This document shows, in pieces, positions 56,481 to 64,000 of a stretch of DNA of 64,000 nucleotides. Made by a program: the position numbers and the translations under genes. The notes under the pieces are model-generated. The model did no database searches. It was not told the origin of the DNA and saw nothing but the letters and a program-made list of their open reading frames with translations. This stretch comes from Variovorax paradoxus (GTDB taxonomy: Bacteria > Pseudomonadota > Gammaproteobacteria > Burkholderiales > Burkholderiaceae_C). The number at the start of each line of letters is the position of its first letter. The first letter of the stretch is position 1. The stretch covers positions 5,134,501-5,198,500 of the forward strand of contig NZ_JAUSXL010000002.1 in assembly GCF_030815975.1 (NCBI RefSeq), in the 5' to 3' direction.

Positions 56481-57554
56481 TCAGGCCGCCGCGGCTTCCA
56501 CGCCGGTGTCGGCAAAATCGATCAGCACCTTCATCGCCTGCCTGCGGTCGCTCGCCAGCTCGAAGGCCTCGCGCGCCTGCAGCATCGGGAAGGTGTGCGA
56601 CACCACCGGCGACAGGTCCACGCGCCCTTCGTTGATGAGCCGCACCGCAAGCGCGAACTCCGCGTGGAAGCGGAACGAGCCGCAGATGCTGAGCTCCTTC
56701 GCCACCACCATGTTCTGCGGAATGCTCACGTCGCCGCCCAGGCCCAGCTGCACGACCACGCCGCGCGGGCGCATCACTTCGAGCCCGTCGCGCAGCGCGC
56801 GCTCGTTGCCCGAGCATTCGAGCATCACGTCAAAAGTGCCCTTGTCGGCCGAATAGCGCGACACCCAGGCCTTGTCCTCGGCAACATTGATGGCGTGGTC
56901 GGCGCCCATGGCGCGCGCAATGGCCAGCGGCTCGTCGACCACGTCGGTGGCGGTGATCTCGGCCGCGCCGTGCGCGCGCGCGGCTGCGATGGCCAGCACG
57001 CCGATGGGCCCGCAGCCCGACACCAGCACGCGCTTGCCCAGCAGCGGGCCTGCGCGCGACACGCCATGCAGCCCCACCGAGAACGGCTCGGCCAGCGCCG
57101 CCAGGCGCAGCGGCACGTGCTCGGCCACCTTCACGCACTGCGTGGCCTCGCACAGCAGCATGTTGCGGAACGCCCCCTGCACGTGCGGCATGCGCATGGC
57201 GCTGCCGTAGAAGCGCATGTCCAGGCACTGGTTGGGCAGGCCTTCGAGGCAGAACTTGCAGGCGCCGCATGGGCGGCTCGGGTTGACCGCCACCTTGTCG
57301 CCGATGCGCACGCTGTCAACGCCGGGCGCCGTGGCCACCACGGTGCCGGCCACTTCATGGCCCAGCACCATCGGCTCCTTGATGCGCACGGTGCCGAAGC
57401 CGCCGTTGTGAAAGTAGTGCAGGTCGGAGCCGCAGATGCCGCCCATGCCGACCTTCACCAGCACCTGGCCCGGGCCGATGTCTCCGGCGTCCTGTTCCTC
57501 CAGGCGCAGATCGTCGGGGGCGTGGATCACGAGGCACATGCAACGTAGACGCAT
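56481..57554 (-). CDS. L-idonate 5-dehydrogenase-like zinc alcohol dehydrogenase
   Basis: 357 residues from the ATG at 57554, which has GAAGGAAG eight bases upstream. Zinc ligands are in GICGSDLHYFHNG and GHEVAG; structural zinc cysteines in CGACKFCLEGLPNQC. The Rossmann segment is VLVSGCGPIGVLAIAAARAHGA. Family and neighbours (gluconate 5-dehydrogenase type gene, gnt-like operators) favour oxidation of idonate or a similar sugar acid at C5. It is convergent with the LacI gene and downstream of the 2-hydroxyacid dehydrogenase. Confidence 0.85.
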   Translation of the reverse strand: MRLRCMCLVIHAPDDLRLEEQDAGDIGPGQVLVKVGMGGICGSDLHYFHNGGFGTVRIKEPMVLGHEVAGTVVATAPGVDSVRIGDKVAVNPSRPCGACKFCLEGLPNQCLDMRFYGSAMRMPHVQGAFRNMLLCEATQCVKVAEHVPLRLAALAEPFSVGLHGVSRAGPLLGKRVLVSGCGPIGVLAIAAARAHGAAEITATDVVDEPLAIARAMGADHAINVAEDKAWVSRYSADKGTFDVMLECSGNERALRDGLEVMRPRGVVVQLGLGGDVSIPQNMVVAKELSICGSFRFHAEFALAVRLINEGRVDLSPVVSHTFPMLQAREAFELASDRRQAMKVLIDFADTGVEAAAA

Positions 57555-57575
57555 GATGTTTCTTCCTTCGGGCCG

Positions 57576-58529
57576 TCAGGCGACCGGGGTGACGAGGGGC
57601 TGGCCCGCGAAGTGGGCCTCGAGGTTGCGGCGCACCAGCTCGCCCATGGCGCGGCGCGTCTGCTCGGTGCCGCTGCCATGGTGCGGATGCAGCACCACGT
57701 TGTCGAGCGCCGCAAAGCGCGGGTCGATGCGCGGCTCGTTCAGGAACACGTCGAGCGCCGCGCCCGCGATGGTGCGCTGCTCGAGCGCCTGCAGCAGCGC
57801 GCCCTCGTCCACCGTGGTGCCGCGCGACACGTTCACGAGCCAGCCCTTGGGGCCCAGCGCCTGCAGCACCTGGGCATTTACGATGCCGCGCGTGGCCTCG
57901 CCGCCGGGCAGGATGACGATGAGCACGTCGCACCATTCGGCCATGGCCGCGAGGCTGCCGAAGTGGCGATGCGGGCTGTCTTCGCGCGCCGTGCGGCTGA
58001 AATAGCCCAGCTCCACGTCGAAGCCCGAGAGCCGCCGCGCGATGGTGCCGCCGATGCGCCCGAAACCCGCAATGCCGATGCGCTGGCCGAAGACCCGCGT
58101 GGCCAGCGGCATCGGGCCCTGGGCCCATTCGCCGCTGCGCACGAAGCGGTCGCCGGCCGGAATGCGCCGCTGCAGCGCCAGCGTGAGGCCCACGGCAAGG
58201 TCGGCCACGTCGCCGTTGAGCACGTCAGGCGTGTTGCTGACGCGGATGCCGCGCGCGCGGCAGGCCGCAAGGTCGATGCCGTCGGTGCCCACGCCATAGC
58301 AGGCGACCAGCTCCAGCCTCGGCAGCGATGCGATGAGCTCGGCGCTGGCACCCAGCTCGCCACGGGTTGCGACCGCGCGGATGTGCGGGGCGTGCTCGGC
58401 GACGAAGGCCTGCCGGTCCGGCGCCTCCCACCAGCGAAGCAGCGTGTAGCTCGCCTGCATCGGCACCATGTCCCATTCCGGATAGGGGCCGGGCATCAGC
58501 ACGTGCGGGGGTCTCGGGACAGCGGTCAA
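57576..58529 (-). CDS. D-2-hydroxyacid dehydrogenase (gluconate 2-/glyoxylate reductase type)
   Basis: 317 residues from a TTG at 58529 with AGGAG seven bases upstream; no suitable ATG lies near. The NAD(P) motif is GIAGFGRIGGTIARRL. Catalytic Arg (VNVSRGTTVDEGALL), Glu (DVFLNEPRID) and His (VVLHPHHGSGT) are present. It probably reduces a 2-keto sugar acid or hydroxypyruvate. It heads a two-gene unit with the idonate dehydrogenase, divergent from the gluconate 5-dehydrogenase type gene. Confidence 0.85.
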   Translation of the reverse strand: MTAVPRPPHVLMPGPYPEWDMVPMQASYTLLRWWEAPDRQAFVAEHAPHIRAVATRGELGASAELIASLPRLELVACYGVGTDGIDLAACRARGIRVSNTPDVLNGDVADLAVGLTLALQRRIPAGDRFVRSGEWAQGPMPLATRVFGQRIGIAGFGRIGGTIARRLSGFDVELGYFSRTAREDSPHRHFGSLAAMAEWCDVLIVILPGGEATRGIVNAQVLQALGPKGWLVNVSRGTTVDEGALLQALEQRTIAGAALDVFLNEPRIDPRFAALDNVVLHPHHGSGTEQTRRAMGELVRRNLEAHFAGQPLVTPVA

Positions 58530-58568
58530 GCGGAATCTCCTGCGGGATGGCGCGGATGCGCAAAAACG

Positions 58569-58580
58569 GATACCGGTAAC
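58569..58580. promoter_or_regulatory. gnt-like LacI-family operator, copy 1
   Basis: GATACCGGTAAC with a TACCGGTA core, 40 bases upstream of the 2-hydroxyacid dehydrogenase start. It resembles the gluconate/idonate operators of enterobacteria. An identical copy is 80 bases away. Confidence 0.68.
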
Positions 58581-58648
58581 TTTAACAGCGGCCGGGGCTA
58601 GCCCGACGGAAACTCTCACGAAGGTTTTCACCATTGACGATCAAACAA

Positions 58649-58660
58649 GATACCGGTAAC
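58649..58660. promoter_or_regulatory. gnt-like LacI-family operator, copy 2
   Basis: GATACCGGTAAC again, exactly 80 bases from copy 1 and 45 bases before the gluconate 5-dehydrogenase type gene. One operator per divergent promoter, or DNA looping between them, is plausible. Confidence 0.68.
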
Positions 58661-58704
58661 GTATTTGCATCGCCACCGCCCGCCCATCCTCCTGGAGCTC
58701 CGCT

Positions 58705-59466
58705 TTGAAACTGTTCGACCTGACCGGGCGCACCGCCCTCATCACCGGCTCCAGCAAGGGCATCGGCTTTGCGCTGGCTGCGGCACTGGGCTCGGCCGGC
58801 GCGCGCATCGTGCTCAACGCGCGCGATGCCGGCGCGCTGGAAGCCGCGCGCGACGCCCTGCGCGCCCGGGGCGTGGCGGCCGAGGCCATGGCCTTCGACG
58901 TGACCGACGCCGCCGCGGTGGAAGCCGGCGTGGCGCGCGTCGAGGCCGAGGTCGGCCCCATCGACATCCTCGTCAACAACGCGGGCATGCAGCACCGCGG
59001 TGCGTTCGCGGAGTTTCCGCTCGACGCCTGGCACAAGATCACCACCACCAACATCGACAGCGTGTTCTTCGTCGGCCGCTTCGTGGCGCAGCGCATGATC
59101 GAGCGCAAGCGCGGCAAGATCATCAATGTCTGCTCGGTGCAAAGCGAGCTGGGCCGCCCGGGCATTGCGCCCTACGCCGCCACCAAGGGCGCGGTGAAGA
59201 TGCTCACCAAGGGCATGGCGATCGACCTCGGCAAGCACGGCATCCAGGTCAACGGCCTGGGCCCGGGCTATTTCAAGACCGAGCTGACGCAGGCGCTGGT
59301 CGCCGACGAAGCTTTCACGGCATGGCTCTCCGGCCGCACGCCCGCCGGGCGCTGGGGCGACGTGGAAGAACTCGGCGGTGCGGCGATCTTCCTCGCGTCG
59401 GACGCATCGAGCTTCGTCAACGGCCACATCCTCTACGTGGACGGCGGCATCACCGCCAGCCTCTAA
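58705..59466 (+). CDS. SDR-family gluconate 5-dehydrogenase-like oxidoreductase
   Basis: 253 residues. The NAD(P) motif is ALITGSSKGIGFALAAALG; the catalytic Ser (INVCSVQSELG), Tyr and Lys (PYAATKGAVKM) are present, with NNAGMQHRG. The branch matches Gno/IdnO, which interconverts 5-ketogluconate and gluconate. It heads a plus-strand operon with the hydroxyacid dehydrogenase (2-base gap) and the small monooxygenase-like gene. Confidence 0.87.
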   Translation: MKLFDLTGRTALITGSSKGIGFALAAALGSAGARIVLNARDAGALEAARDALRARGVAAEAMAFDVTDAAAVEAGVARVEAEVGPIDILVNNAGMQHRGAFAEFPLDAWHKITTTNIDSVFFVGRFVAQRMIERKRGKIINVCSVQSELGRPGIAPYAATKGAVKMLTKGMAIDLGKHGIQVNGLGPGYFKTELTQALVADEAFTAWLSGRTPAGRWGDVEELGGAAIFLASDASSFVNGHILYVDGGITASL

Positions 59467-59468
59467 CC

Positions 59469-60368
59469 ATGTCCGCGCAGCCGGGCCAGCGCGTGGCCGT
59501 GATCGGCGTCGGCATCATGGGCTCGGCCATTGCATACCGCCTGCTCGAATGCGGCCACGCAGTGTGCGTGTTCGATCCCGATGCCGCCAGGGTCGCCACG
59601 ATGGAGCAGCTGGGCGCGCAGGCCGCCAGCAGCGCGGCCACCGCCGCGGCGGCGAGCGACTTCGTCATCACCAGCCTCAACTCGGCCGCGGTGCTGGAGC
59701 GCGCGCTCTTCGGCGAAGCCGGCGTGGCCGCCGCCGTGCCCGCGGATTCGCGCCGGCTGCTGATCGACATGTCGTCCATCGACCCGGTCTCCACGCGCCG
59801 GCTCGCGCAGTCGCTGCGCGAGCGCACGGGCATGGGTTTCGTCGATGCGCCGCTGTCGGGCGGCGCTCCCAAGGCCCTGGTCGGCCAGCTGACGGTCATG
59901 GCCGGCGGCAGCGAGGACGACGTGGCGCGCGCACACGCCGTGATGGACAGCCTGTGCGCCAACTACACCCGCATGGGCGAGAGCGGCGCGGGCCAGACCA
60001 CCAAGCTGGTCAACCAGCTCCTTTGCGCCATCGGCTTCCAGGCGGTGGCCGAGGCGGTGCGGCTGGCGGAGGCCGGTGGCGTCGATGCGTCGAAGCTGCA
60101 CACTGCGCTGGCCGGCGGCCGGGCCGACAGCAATATCCTGCGCGAGTTCGGCCCCAAGATGGCCGCGCGCGACTTCACGCCCACCGGACGCATCGACAAC
60201 ATGCTCAAGGACCTCGAGGCGGTGCAGGCCTTTGCACAGGGCGAGCGCCTGCCGCTGCCGCTGGCGGGTGCGGTCTCCGAGCTGCATCGCGCCTTCGTGG
60301 CGGCCGGCCTCGGGGCCGAGGACACGGCCGCCATGATGCGGCAGTTCAACGGCTACGCGCGCGACTGA
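59469..60368 (+). CDS. beta-hydroxyacid dehydrogenase (GarR/3-hydroxyisobutyrate type)
   Basis: 299 residues. The N-terminal Rossmann motif is VAVIGVGIMGSAIAYRLLECG; substrate-binding DAPLSGGAPKALVGQLTVMAGG and the catalytic Lys in TTKLVNQLL follow. The family includes tartronate semialdehyde reductase and 3-hydroxyisobutyrate dehydrogenase; a sugar-acid-derived semialdehyde is the likely substrate here. It follows the SDR gene by two bases. Confidence 0.85.
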   Translation: MSAQPGQRVAVIGVGIMGSAIAYRLLECGHAVCVFDPDAARVATMEQLGAQAASSAATAAAASDFVITSLNSAAVLERALFGEAGVAAAVPADSRRLLIDMSSIDPVSTRRLAQSLRERTGMGFVDAPLSGGAPKALVGQLTVMAGGSEDDVARAHAVMDSLCANYTRMGESGAGQTTKLVNQLLCAIGFQAVAEAVRLAEAGGVDASKLHTALAGGRADSNILREFGPKMAARDFTPTGRIDNMLKDLEAVQAFAQGERLPLPLAGAVSELHRAFVAAGLGAEDTAAMMRQFNGYARD

Positions 60369-60403
60369 AGCGCATATTGGCCATCCACAGAAAGAAGATC
60401 ACC

Positions 60404-60742
60404 ATGTTCATCCGTTGCGCGTTTTTCCGGGGCCGGGTCAAGCCCGGCATGGAAGAGGCTTTCGACCGGCACGTGCACGACAGGCTGGTGCCGCTCTGGA
60501 CCCGCTTTCCCGGCGTGCTCGAAGTGCGCGTGCTGCGGCAAATCGAAAGCGATGTGAGCGATCCCGAACTGGCCATGGTGCTGTCGACCCGCTATGCGAG
60601 CCGCGAAGACATCGCGCATGCGCTCGATTCACCGGTGCGCTACGAAAGCCGCGAGGTCTCCAGGCACCTGTTCGAGATGTTCGACGGCACGGTCTTTCAC
60701 ACGGTGTTCAGCGCCGAGGAATTTCCGCTCGCCAACCGCTGA
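60404..60742 (+). CDS. small dimeric alpha/beta-barrel protein (ABM/EthD-like)
   Basis: 112 residues, MFIRCAFFRGRVKPGMEEAF at the start and a conserved histidine near residue 23 (DRHVHDRLVP). Size and pattern fit the dimeric ferredoxin-like barrel group that contains antibiotic-biosynthesis-type monooxygenases, EthD and stress-responsive barrels. It may isomerise or degrade an intermediate of the sugar-acid pathway. Last gene of its operon, convergent with the DUF3830 gene. Confidence 0.65.
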   Translation: MFIRCAFFRGRVKPGMEEAFDRHVHDRLVPLWTRFPGVLEVRVLRQIESDVSDPELAMVLSTRYASREDIAHALDSPVRYESREVSRHLFEMFDGTVFHTVFSAEEFPLANR

Positions 60743-60763
60743 TGCGGCGCACGCTGCGCCGGC

Positions 60764-61174
60764 TCAGAGCAATTCGAACGCAATGTCCTGCGCACCCTGC
60801 CACAGCACCTTGTTGCCGAGGGCACGCAGCTGCTCCTTGCCTTCGACGATCGTCAGGAAGTGATTGCCCGCGAGCGGCCCCATCTTGCTGGCGAAGCTGC
60901 AGCTGCCGTAGGCCAGGATGATCTCGGTCTCGCTGTAGCCGCCGGGGTAGAACAGGATGTCGCCGACCGAAGGATGGCTCGTGTGGTTCTCGAACCCGAC
61001 GCCCAGTTCGAAGTCGCCCAACGGGATCCAGCAGCCTTCGCCGCTCCAGCGCACATGGATGATCTTCTGCCGGTAGGGCAGCAGCCTGGTGAACGCAGCG
61101 ACGGTGTTCGGTGCTTCCGGATTCGTTTCCGCGACGAAGCGCATGCCCGCCGCCTCAATGCCGATTCTTGCCAT
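60764..61174 (-). CDS. DUF3830 family protein
   Basis: 136 residues, no signal peptide or membrane segment. The sequence (RFVAETNPEAPNTVAAFTRLLPY, IHVRWSGEGCWIPLG, HPSVGDILFYPGGYSETEI) follows DUF3830, a small cyclophilin-like fold of unknown biochemical function often found beside ABC transporter and lyase genes. It is last in the minus-strand cluster with two DHDPS-type lyases and an ABC ATPase, 22 bases after the ATPase. Confidence 0.75.
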   Translation of the reverse strand: MARIGIEAAGMRFVAETNPEAPNTVAAFTRLLPYRQKIIHVRWSGEGCWIPLGDFELGVGFENHTSHPSVGDILFYPGGYSETEIILAYGSCSFASKMGPLAGNHFLTIVEGKEQLRALGNKVLWQGAQDIAFELL

Positions 61175-61196
61175 GAGAGATTGAAGTAAGGGTTGA

Positions 61197-61979
61197 TCAG
61201 TGCAGCAGCTGGCTCAGGAAAAGCCGGGTGCGTTCGTGCTTGGGGTTTGCGAAGAATTCCTGCGGCGCGGCCTGCTCGACGATGGCGCCCTGGTCCATGA
61301 AGATCACGCGGTTGGCCACCTGGCGCGCAAAGTTCATCTCGTGCGTCACCGACAGCATGGTCATGCCGTCGTCGGCGAGCGAGACCATGGTGTCCAGCAC
61401 TTCCTTGACCATCTCGGGGTCCAGCGCTGAAGTCGGTTCGTCGAACAGCATGACTTTCGGCCCCATGCACAGCGCGCGTGCAATGGCCACGCGCTGCTGC
61501 TGGCCGCCTGAAAGCTGCGACGGATACTTGTTGGCCTGCTCCGGAATGCGCACGCGCTCCAGGTACGACATGGCCACTTCCTTCGCCTGGCTGGGCGTGT
61601 ACTTCTTGCTCCACACCGGCGCGAGCGTGCAGTTCTCGAGGATGGTGAGATGCGGAAACAGGTTGAAGTGCTGGAACACCATGCCCACGTCTCGCCGCAC
61701 CGCGTCGATGCGCCGCATGTCGGCCGTGAGCTCGGCACGGTTCACCACGATCTGTCCCTGCTGGTGCTCTTCGAGCCGGTTGATGCAGCGCAGCAGCGTC
61801 GATTTTCCCGAGCCCGAGGGCCCGCAGATCACGATGCGTTCGCCGCGCTGCACTTCGAGATCGATGTCGCGCAGCACCTGGAAGTCGCCATACCACTTCT
61901 GCACGCCGATCATGCGGATGACGAGTTCGGCCCGGCCGTCGGCGGCTGGCGCGGGCGTGTTCGGTTGCAAGGCGCTCAT
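61197..61979 (-). CDS. polar amino acid-type ABC ATPase
   Basis: 260 residues. Walker [16 protein letters not shown], signature [16 protein letters not shown], Walker [14 protein letters not shown] and the H-loop [10 protein letters not shown] are all present. It belongs to the GlnQ/GltL/HisP branch that energises uptake of polar amino acids and related acids. No permease or binding protein is adjacent within the window; they may lie beyond the right edge. It starts 12 bases after the upstream lyase. Confidence 0.9.
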   Translation of the reverse strand: MSALQPNTPAPAADGRAELVIRMIGVQKWYGDFQVLRDIDLEVQRGERIVICGPSGSGKSTLLRCINRLEEHQQGQIVVNRAELTADMRRIDAVRRDVGMVFQHFNLFPHLTILENCTLAPVWSKKYTPSQAKEVAMSYLERVRIPEQANKYPSQLSGGQQQRVAIARALCMGPKVMLFDEPTSALDPEMVKEVLDTMVSLADDGMTMLSVTHEMNFARQVANRVIFMDQGAIVEQAAPQEFFANPKHERTRLFLSQLLH

Positions 61980-61991
61980 GGTGGGGATTCC

Positions 61992-62885
61992 TCAGGCGGG
62001 GGTGGTTTGGATCTGGAGGCCGAGCTCGTCGACCAGGCGCTTCGCGGCGGCGATGCCCTCGGGGCCCATCGGCAGGCGCGGCGGACGCGGCGCGCCGACC
62101 GGCAAGCCCATGGCCGCCAGCAATGCCTTGGTGCCCGCCACGTAGGACTGGCCGGCGACGAAGTCGATCATCGGAAAGTGCCTGAACGCCAGTGCGCGCG
62201 CTTCGGCCAGCTGGCCGGCCATGACGAGGTCGTACAGCCGCGCCATTTCGCCCGGCGCGCCGTTGGAAGGCACGGCCGCCCAGCCCACCGCGCCTTCGAC
62301 ATACGACTCGAAGCCCATGATGCCGCCGAACACCGCCATGCGGCCTTCGGACAGCCGCATGATGTCGCGCACGCGGGTCACTTCGAGCGTCGATTCCTTG
62401 ATGTAGCGGCAGTTGTCGATCTGCGAGAGCCGCGCCACCAGCGGCGGCTTCAGGTCGACGTTGGCGACGGCCGGATTGTTGTAGACCATGATCGGAATGC
62501 CGATGGCGTCCGAGATGGTTTTGTAGTGCAGGAACAGCTCGTCATCGGTGGGGGTGCAGTAGAAAGGCGGCAGCACCATCACGCCGTTGGCGCCTTGCGC
62601 CTCGGCGCGGCGGCTCAGGCGCACGGCGGCGCGCGTGTCTTCGGCGGTGGTGCCGATGAGCACCGGCACGCGGCCCGCGGCGCGGTCGATCACGGTCCGG
62701 GCGACGAGCGCGATTTCGTCGTCGGACATCGACATGAATTCACCCGTCGAGCCGAGCGGGATCAGGCCATGGATGCCGGATTCGATCTGCCAGTCGACAT
62801 AGCGCTCGAGGGTGGGTACGTCGACGTTGCCTTCGGCGTCGAAGGGCGTGACCATGATGGTGTAGGTGCCGCGGAAATCAGCCAT
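61992..62885 (-). CDS. dihydrodipicolinate synthase-family lyase 1
   Basis: 297 residues of the class I aldolase DapA/NanA superfamily. Schiff-base Lys in NCRYIKESTLEVTRV, Tyr in IMVYNNPAVANVD and the GSTGEFMSMS loop are present. True DapA is not expected in a catabolic cluster; more likely it cleaves or dehydrates a keto acid such as a keto-deoxy sugar acid or a hydroxyproline-like intermediate. It precedes the ABC ATPase and follows a second paralogue by 12 bases. Confidence 0.85.
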   Translation of the reverse strand: MADFRGTYTIMVTPFDAEGNVDVPTLERYVDWQIESGIHGLIPLGSTGEFMSMSDDEIALVARTVIDRAAGRVPVLIGTTAEDTRAAVRLSRRAEAQGANGVMVLPPFYCTPTDDELFLHYKTISDAIGIPIMVYNNPAVANVDLKPPLVARLSQIDNCRYIKESTLEVTRVRDIMRLSEGRMAVFGGIMGFESYVEGAVGWAAVPSNGAPGEMARLYDLVMAGQLAEARALAFRHFPMIDFVAGQSYVAGTKALLAAMGLPVGAPRPPRLPMGPEGIAAAKRLVDELGLQIQTTPA

Positions 62886-62897
62886 GGAATGGATCGT

Positions 62898-63851
62898 TCA
62901 AGAGGACGGGAAGTCGGAGTGGCCGCCACCCAGCAGGCCTGAGGCCAGCAGCGCCGCGCGGATGCGCGCCGTGTCGTCGGCCGGCACGGGCAGGAGCGGC
63001 GGGCGCGGGTCCGGATGGGGCAGCCGGCCGAGAAGATGCAGCGCCGTCTTCATGCGGTTGTGGGCGTCGAGCCAGGGCGCGCGGTAGAAGGCCCGGCACA
63101 GCGGCACCAGCCGCTCGTTGACCGCGCGTGCGGCGAGCAGGTCGCCGCGCGCGACGGCCTCGTGCAGCGCCACCAGCAGCCCGGCGGCCACGCTGCCCAG
63201 CCCCGAAAGAATGCCGTCCGCGCCATAGGCCAGCGAAGCGAACAGCCAGCTGTTGCTGCTGCTCAGCAGCGCGACGGGACGTGGCAGCGCGCGCAATGCC
63301 CGCAGGTTGTCCTCGTAGAGCTCGGGAATGTCGCTGCCCTCCTTCACCGCCACGATGGCCGGCACGTCCGTGCAAAGCTGCGCCAGTATGTCGGTCGAGT
63401 AAGCGAGGCCCGAGGCACGCGACAGCTGGAACAGCACGATCGGCAGGTTGTTCGCGGCGGCCACCTCGCTCACGAAGCGGCGGGCCATGTCGGGGCGCGC
63501 GCCCGCACCCTGCGCGAACACCGCGGGCGGAAACAGCAGCAAGGCCGAGGCTCCGGCCTGCGCCGCGTCGCGTGCCAACGCGCAGGCCCCGCGGGTGTCG
63601 TCGGCCACCACGCCGGCCACAACGGGCACCTGGCCGGCCGCGGCCACCGCCACCCGCACCACCTGGGCGCGTTCCGCGCGATCGAGCGATGTCGCTTCGC
63701 CCGCGTGTCCGTTGACCACCACCGCACGCACCCCGGGCGTGCCGGCGATGTCGCGCACATGGGCGGCCAGTGCGTCGTCGTCGACGCGGCCGTCCGGCAT
63801 GAAGGGGGTCAGGGTGGCGGGCCAGATGCCGCCGACTCCGGAGATGTGCAT
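62898..63851 (-). CDS. dihydrodipicolinate synthase-family lyase 2
   Basis: 317 residues from the ATG at 63851, which has AGGA five bases upstream; an ATG six bases earlier abuts the same site and a much earlier one lacks any signal. The Schiff-base Lys is in AIVAVKEGSDIPELY and a GHAGEATS loop is present, but the usual catalytic Tyr position reads Phe-Gln (IVLFQLSRASG), so its chemistry may differ from paralogue 1. First gene of the minus-strand cluster, behind LacI-type operators. Confidence 0.8.
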   Translation of the reverse strand: MHISGVGGIWPATLTPFMPDGRVDDDALAAHVRDIAGTPGVRAVVVNGHAGEATSLDRAERAQVVRVAVAAAGQVPVVAGVVADDTRGACALARDAAQAGASALLLFPPAVFAQGAGARPDMARRFVSEVAAANNLPIVLFQLSRASGLAYSTDILAQLCTDVPAIVAVKEGSDIPELYEDNLRALRALPRPVALLSSSNSWLFASLAYGADGILSGLGSVAAGLLVALHEAVARGDLLAARAVNERLVPLCRAFYRAPWLDAHNRMKTALHLLGRLPHPDPRPPLLPVPADDTARIRAALLASGLLGGGHSDFPSS

Positions 63852-63899
63852 GGCCATCCTGTTTGTAGCGTCGCGAAAGCCGCCAGTATGCAATAACGC

Positions 63900-63913
63900 T
63901 GGAAACGATTGCA
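63900..63913. promoter_or_regulatory. LacI-family operator upstream of lyase 2
   Basis: TGGAAACGATTGCA fits the LacI-family consensus TGNAANCGNTTNCA at every fixed position. It overlaps a 14-base perfect palindrome ACGATTGCAATCGT (63905-63918). It lies about 50 bases before the lyase 2 start. Confidence 0.6.
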
Positions 63914-63988
63914 ATCGTCGCCGACAATTCTGATCAACAATCAATTTCTTCTTGACCATTCACCTCTTGCAGAACTAGGATAAAAAAA

Positions 63989-64000
63989 TGCAATCGTTTA
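63989..64000. promoter_or_regulatory. second LacI-type operator, cut by the window edge
   Basis: TGCAATCGTTTA matches the first twelve positions of the same consensus; the expected closing CA would be just outside the window. It suggests a divergent gene or a second control point beyond the right end. Confidence 0.4.

Overview
The window is high-GC, gene-dense DNA from a betaproteobacterium, most likely Comamonadaceae and close to Variovorax. Pointers are the gene order iscRSUA-hscBA-fdx-dnaQ, an intracellular PHB depolymerase, an AceE/AceF/lipoyl-Lpd pyruvate dehydrogenase operon, and a selenoneine (sen) cluster of the kind described in Variovorax. No phage, insertion sequence, rRNA or CRISPR is visible. 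There is one tRNA (Val, CAC). No gene-free stretch exceeds about 300 bases.

Layout. 1-3.7 kb: the first codons of a propionyl-CoA synthetase gene (prpE), an isochorismatase-like hydrolase, a lipoprotein hydrolase, a PQQ-type sugar dehydrogenase and a secreted NlpC/P60 peptidase. 3.8-10.7 kb: the pyruvate dehydrogenase operon aceE-aceF-X-lpdA, where X is a proteasome-like Ntn hydrolase of the BPH type joined to both neighbours by 4-base overlaps. 10.9-20.7 kb: a sensor kinase/response regulator pair, folD, an M3 oligopeptidase, an exported glutaredoxin-like protein, rpiA, pyrD and a YqjD/YqjE membrane pair. 20.9-31 kb: an FAD oxidoreductase, a 40-residue proline-rich protein, tRNA-Val, dnaQ, the complete isc operon behind an IscR-type box, and uvrB, which carries a single-base frameshift. 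31-36.6 kb: an aminotransferase, the PHB depolymerase, a solitary RnfB-like ferredoxin, LysE and EamA transporters and an Lrp regulator.

36.6-46.4 kb: a seven-gene operon for propionyl-CoA to succinyl-CoA conversion (methylmalonyl-CoA mutase, GNAT protein, MeaB, both carboxylase subunits, biotin synthase, and a VOC protein that is probably the epimerase), read divergently from a GntR/FCD regulator. An 18-base AT-rich motif between mutase and regulator recurs with one mismatch in front of prpE 45 kb away, suggesting one propionate regulon. A dispersed repeat of about 100 bases sits just behind the stop codons of pccA and of the GntR gene.

46.5-55.3 kb: an IclR regulator, dusA and a selenium island. 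A Phn-type ABC importer lies downstream of senA on one strand; senB-selD runs the other way. The genes can be read as uptake of a selenium oxyanion, activation to selenophosphate (SelD), selenosugar formation (SenB) and attachment to hercynine (SenA). 55.4-64 kb: sugar-acid catabolism under a LacI-type regulator with idonate/gluconate-type dehydrogenases around two identical gnt-like operators, followed by a second minus-strand cluster (two DHDPS-family lyases, an ABC ATPase, a DUF3830 protein) with its own LacI-type operator at the window edge.
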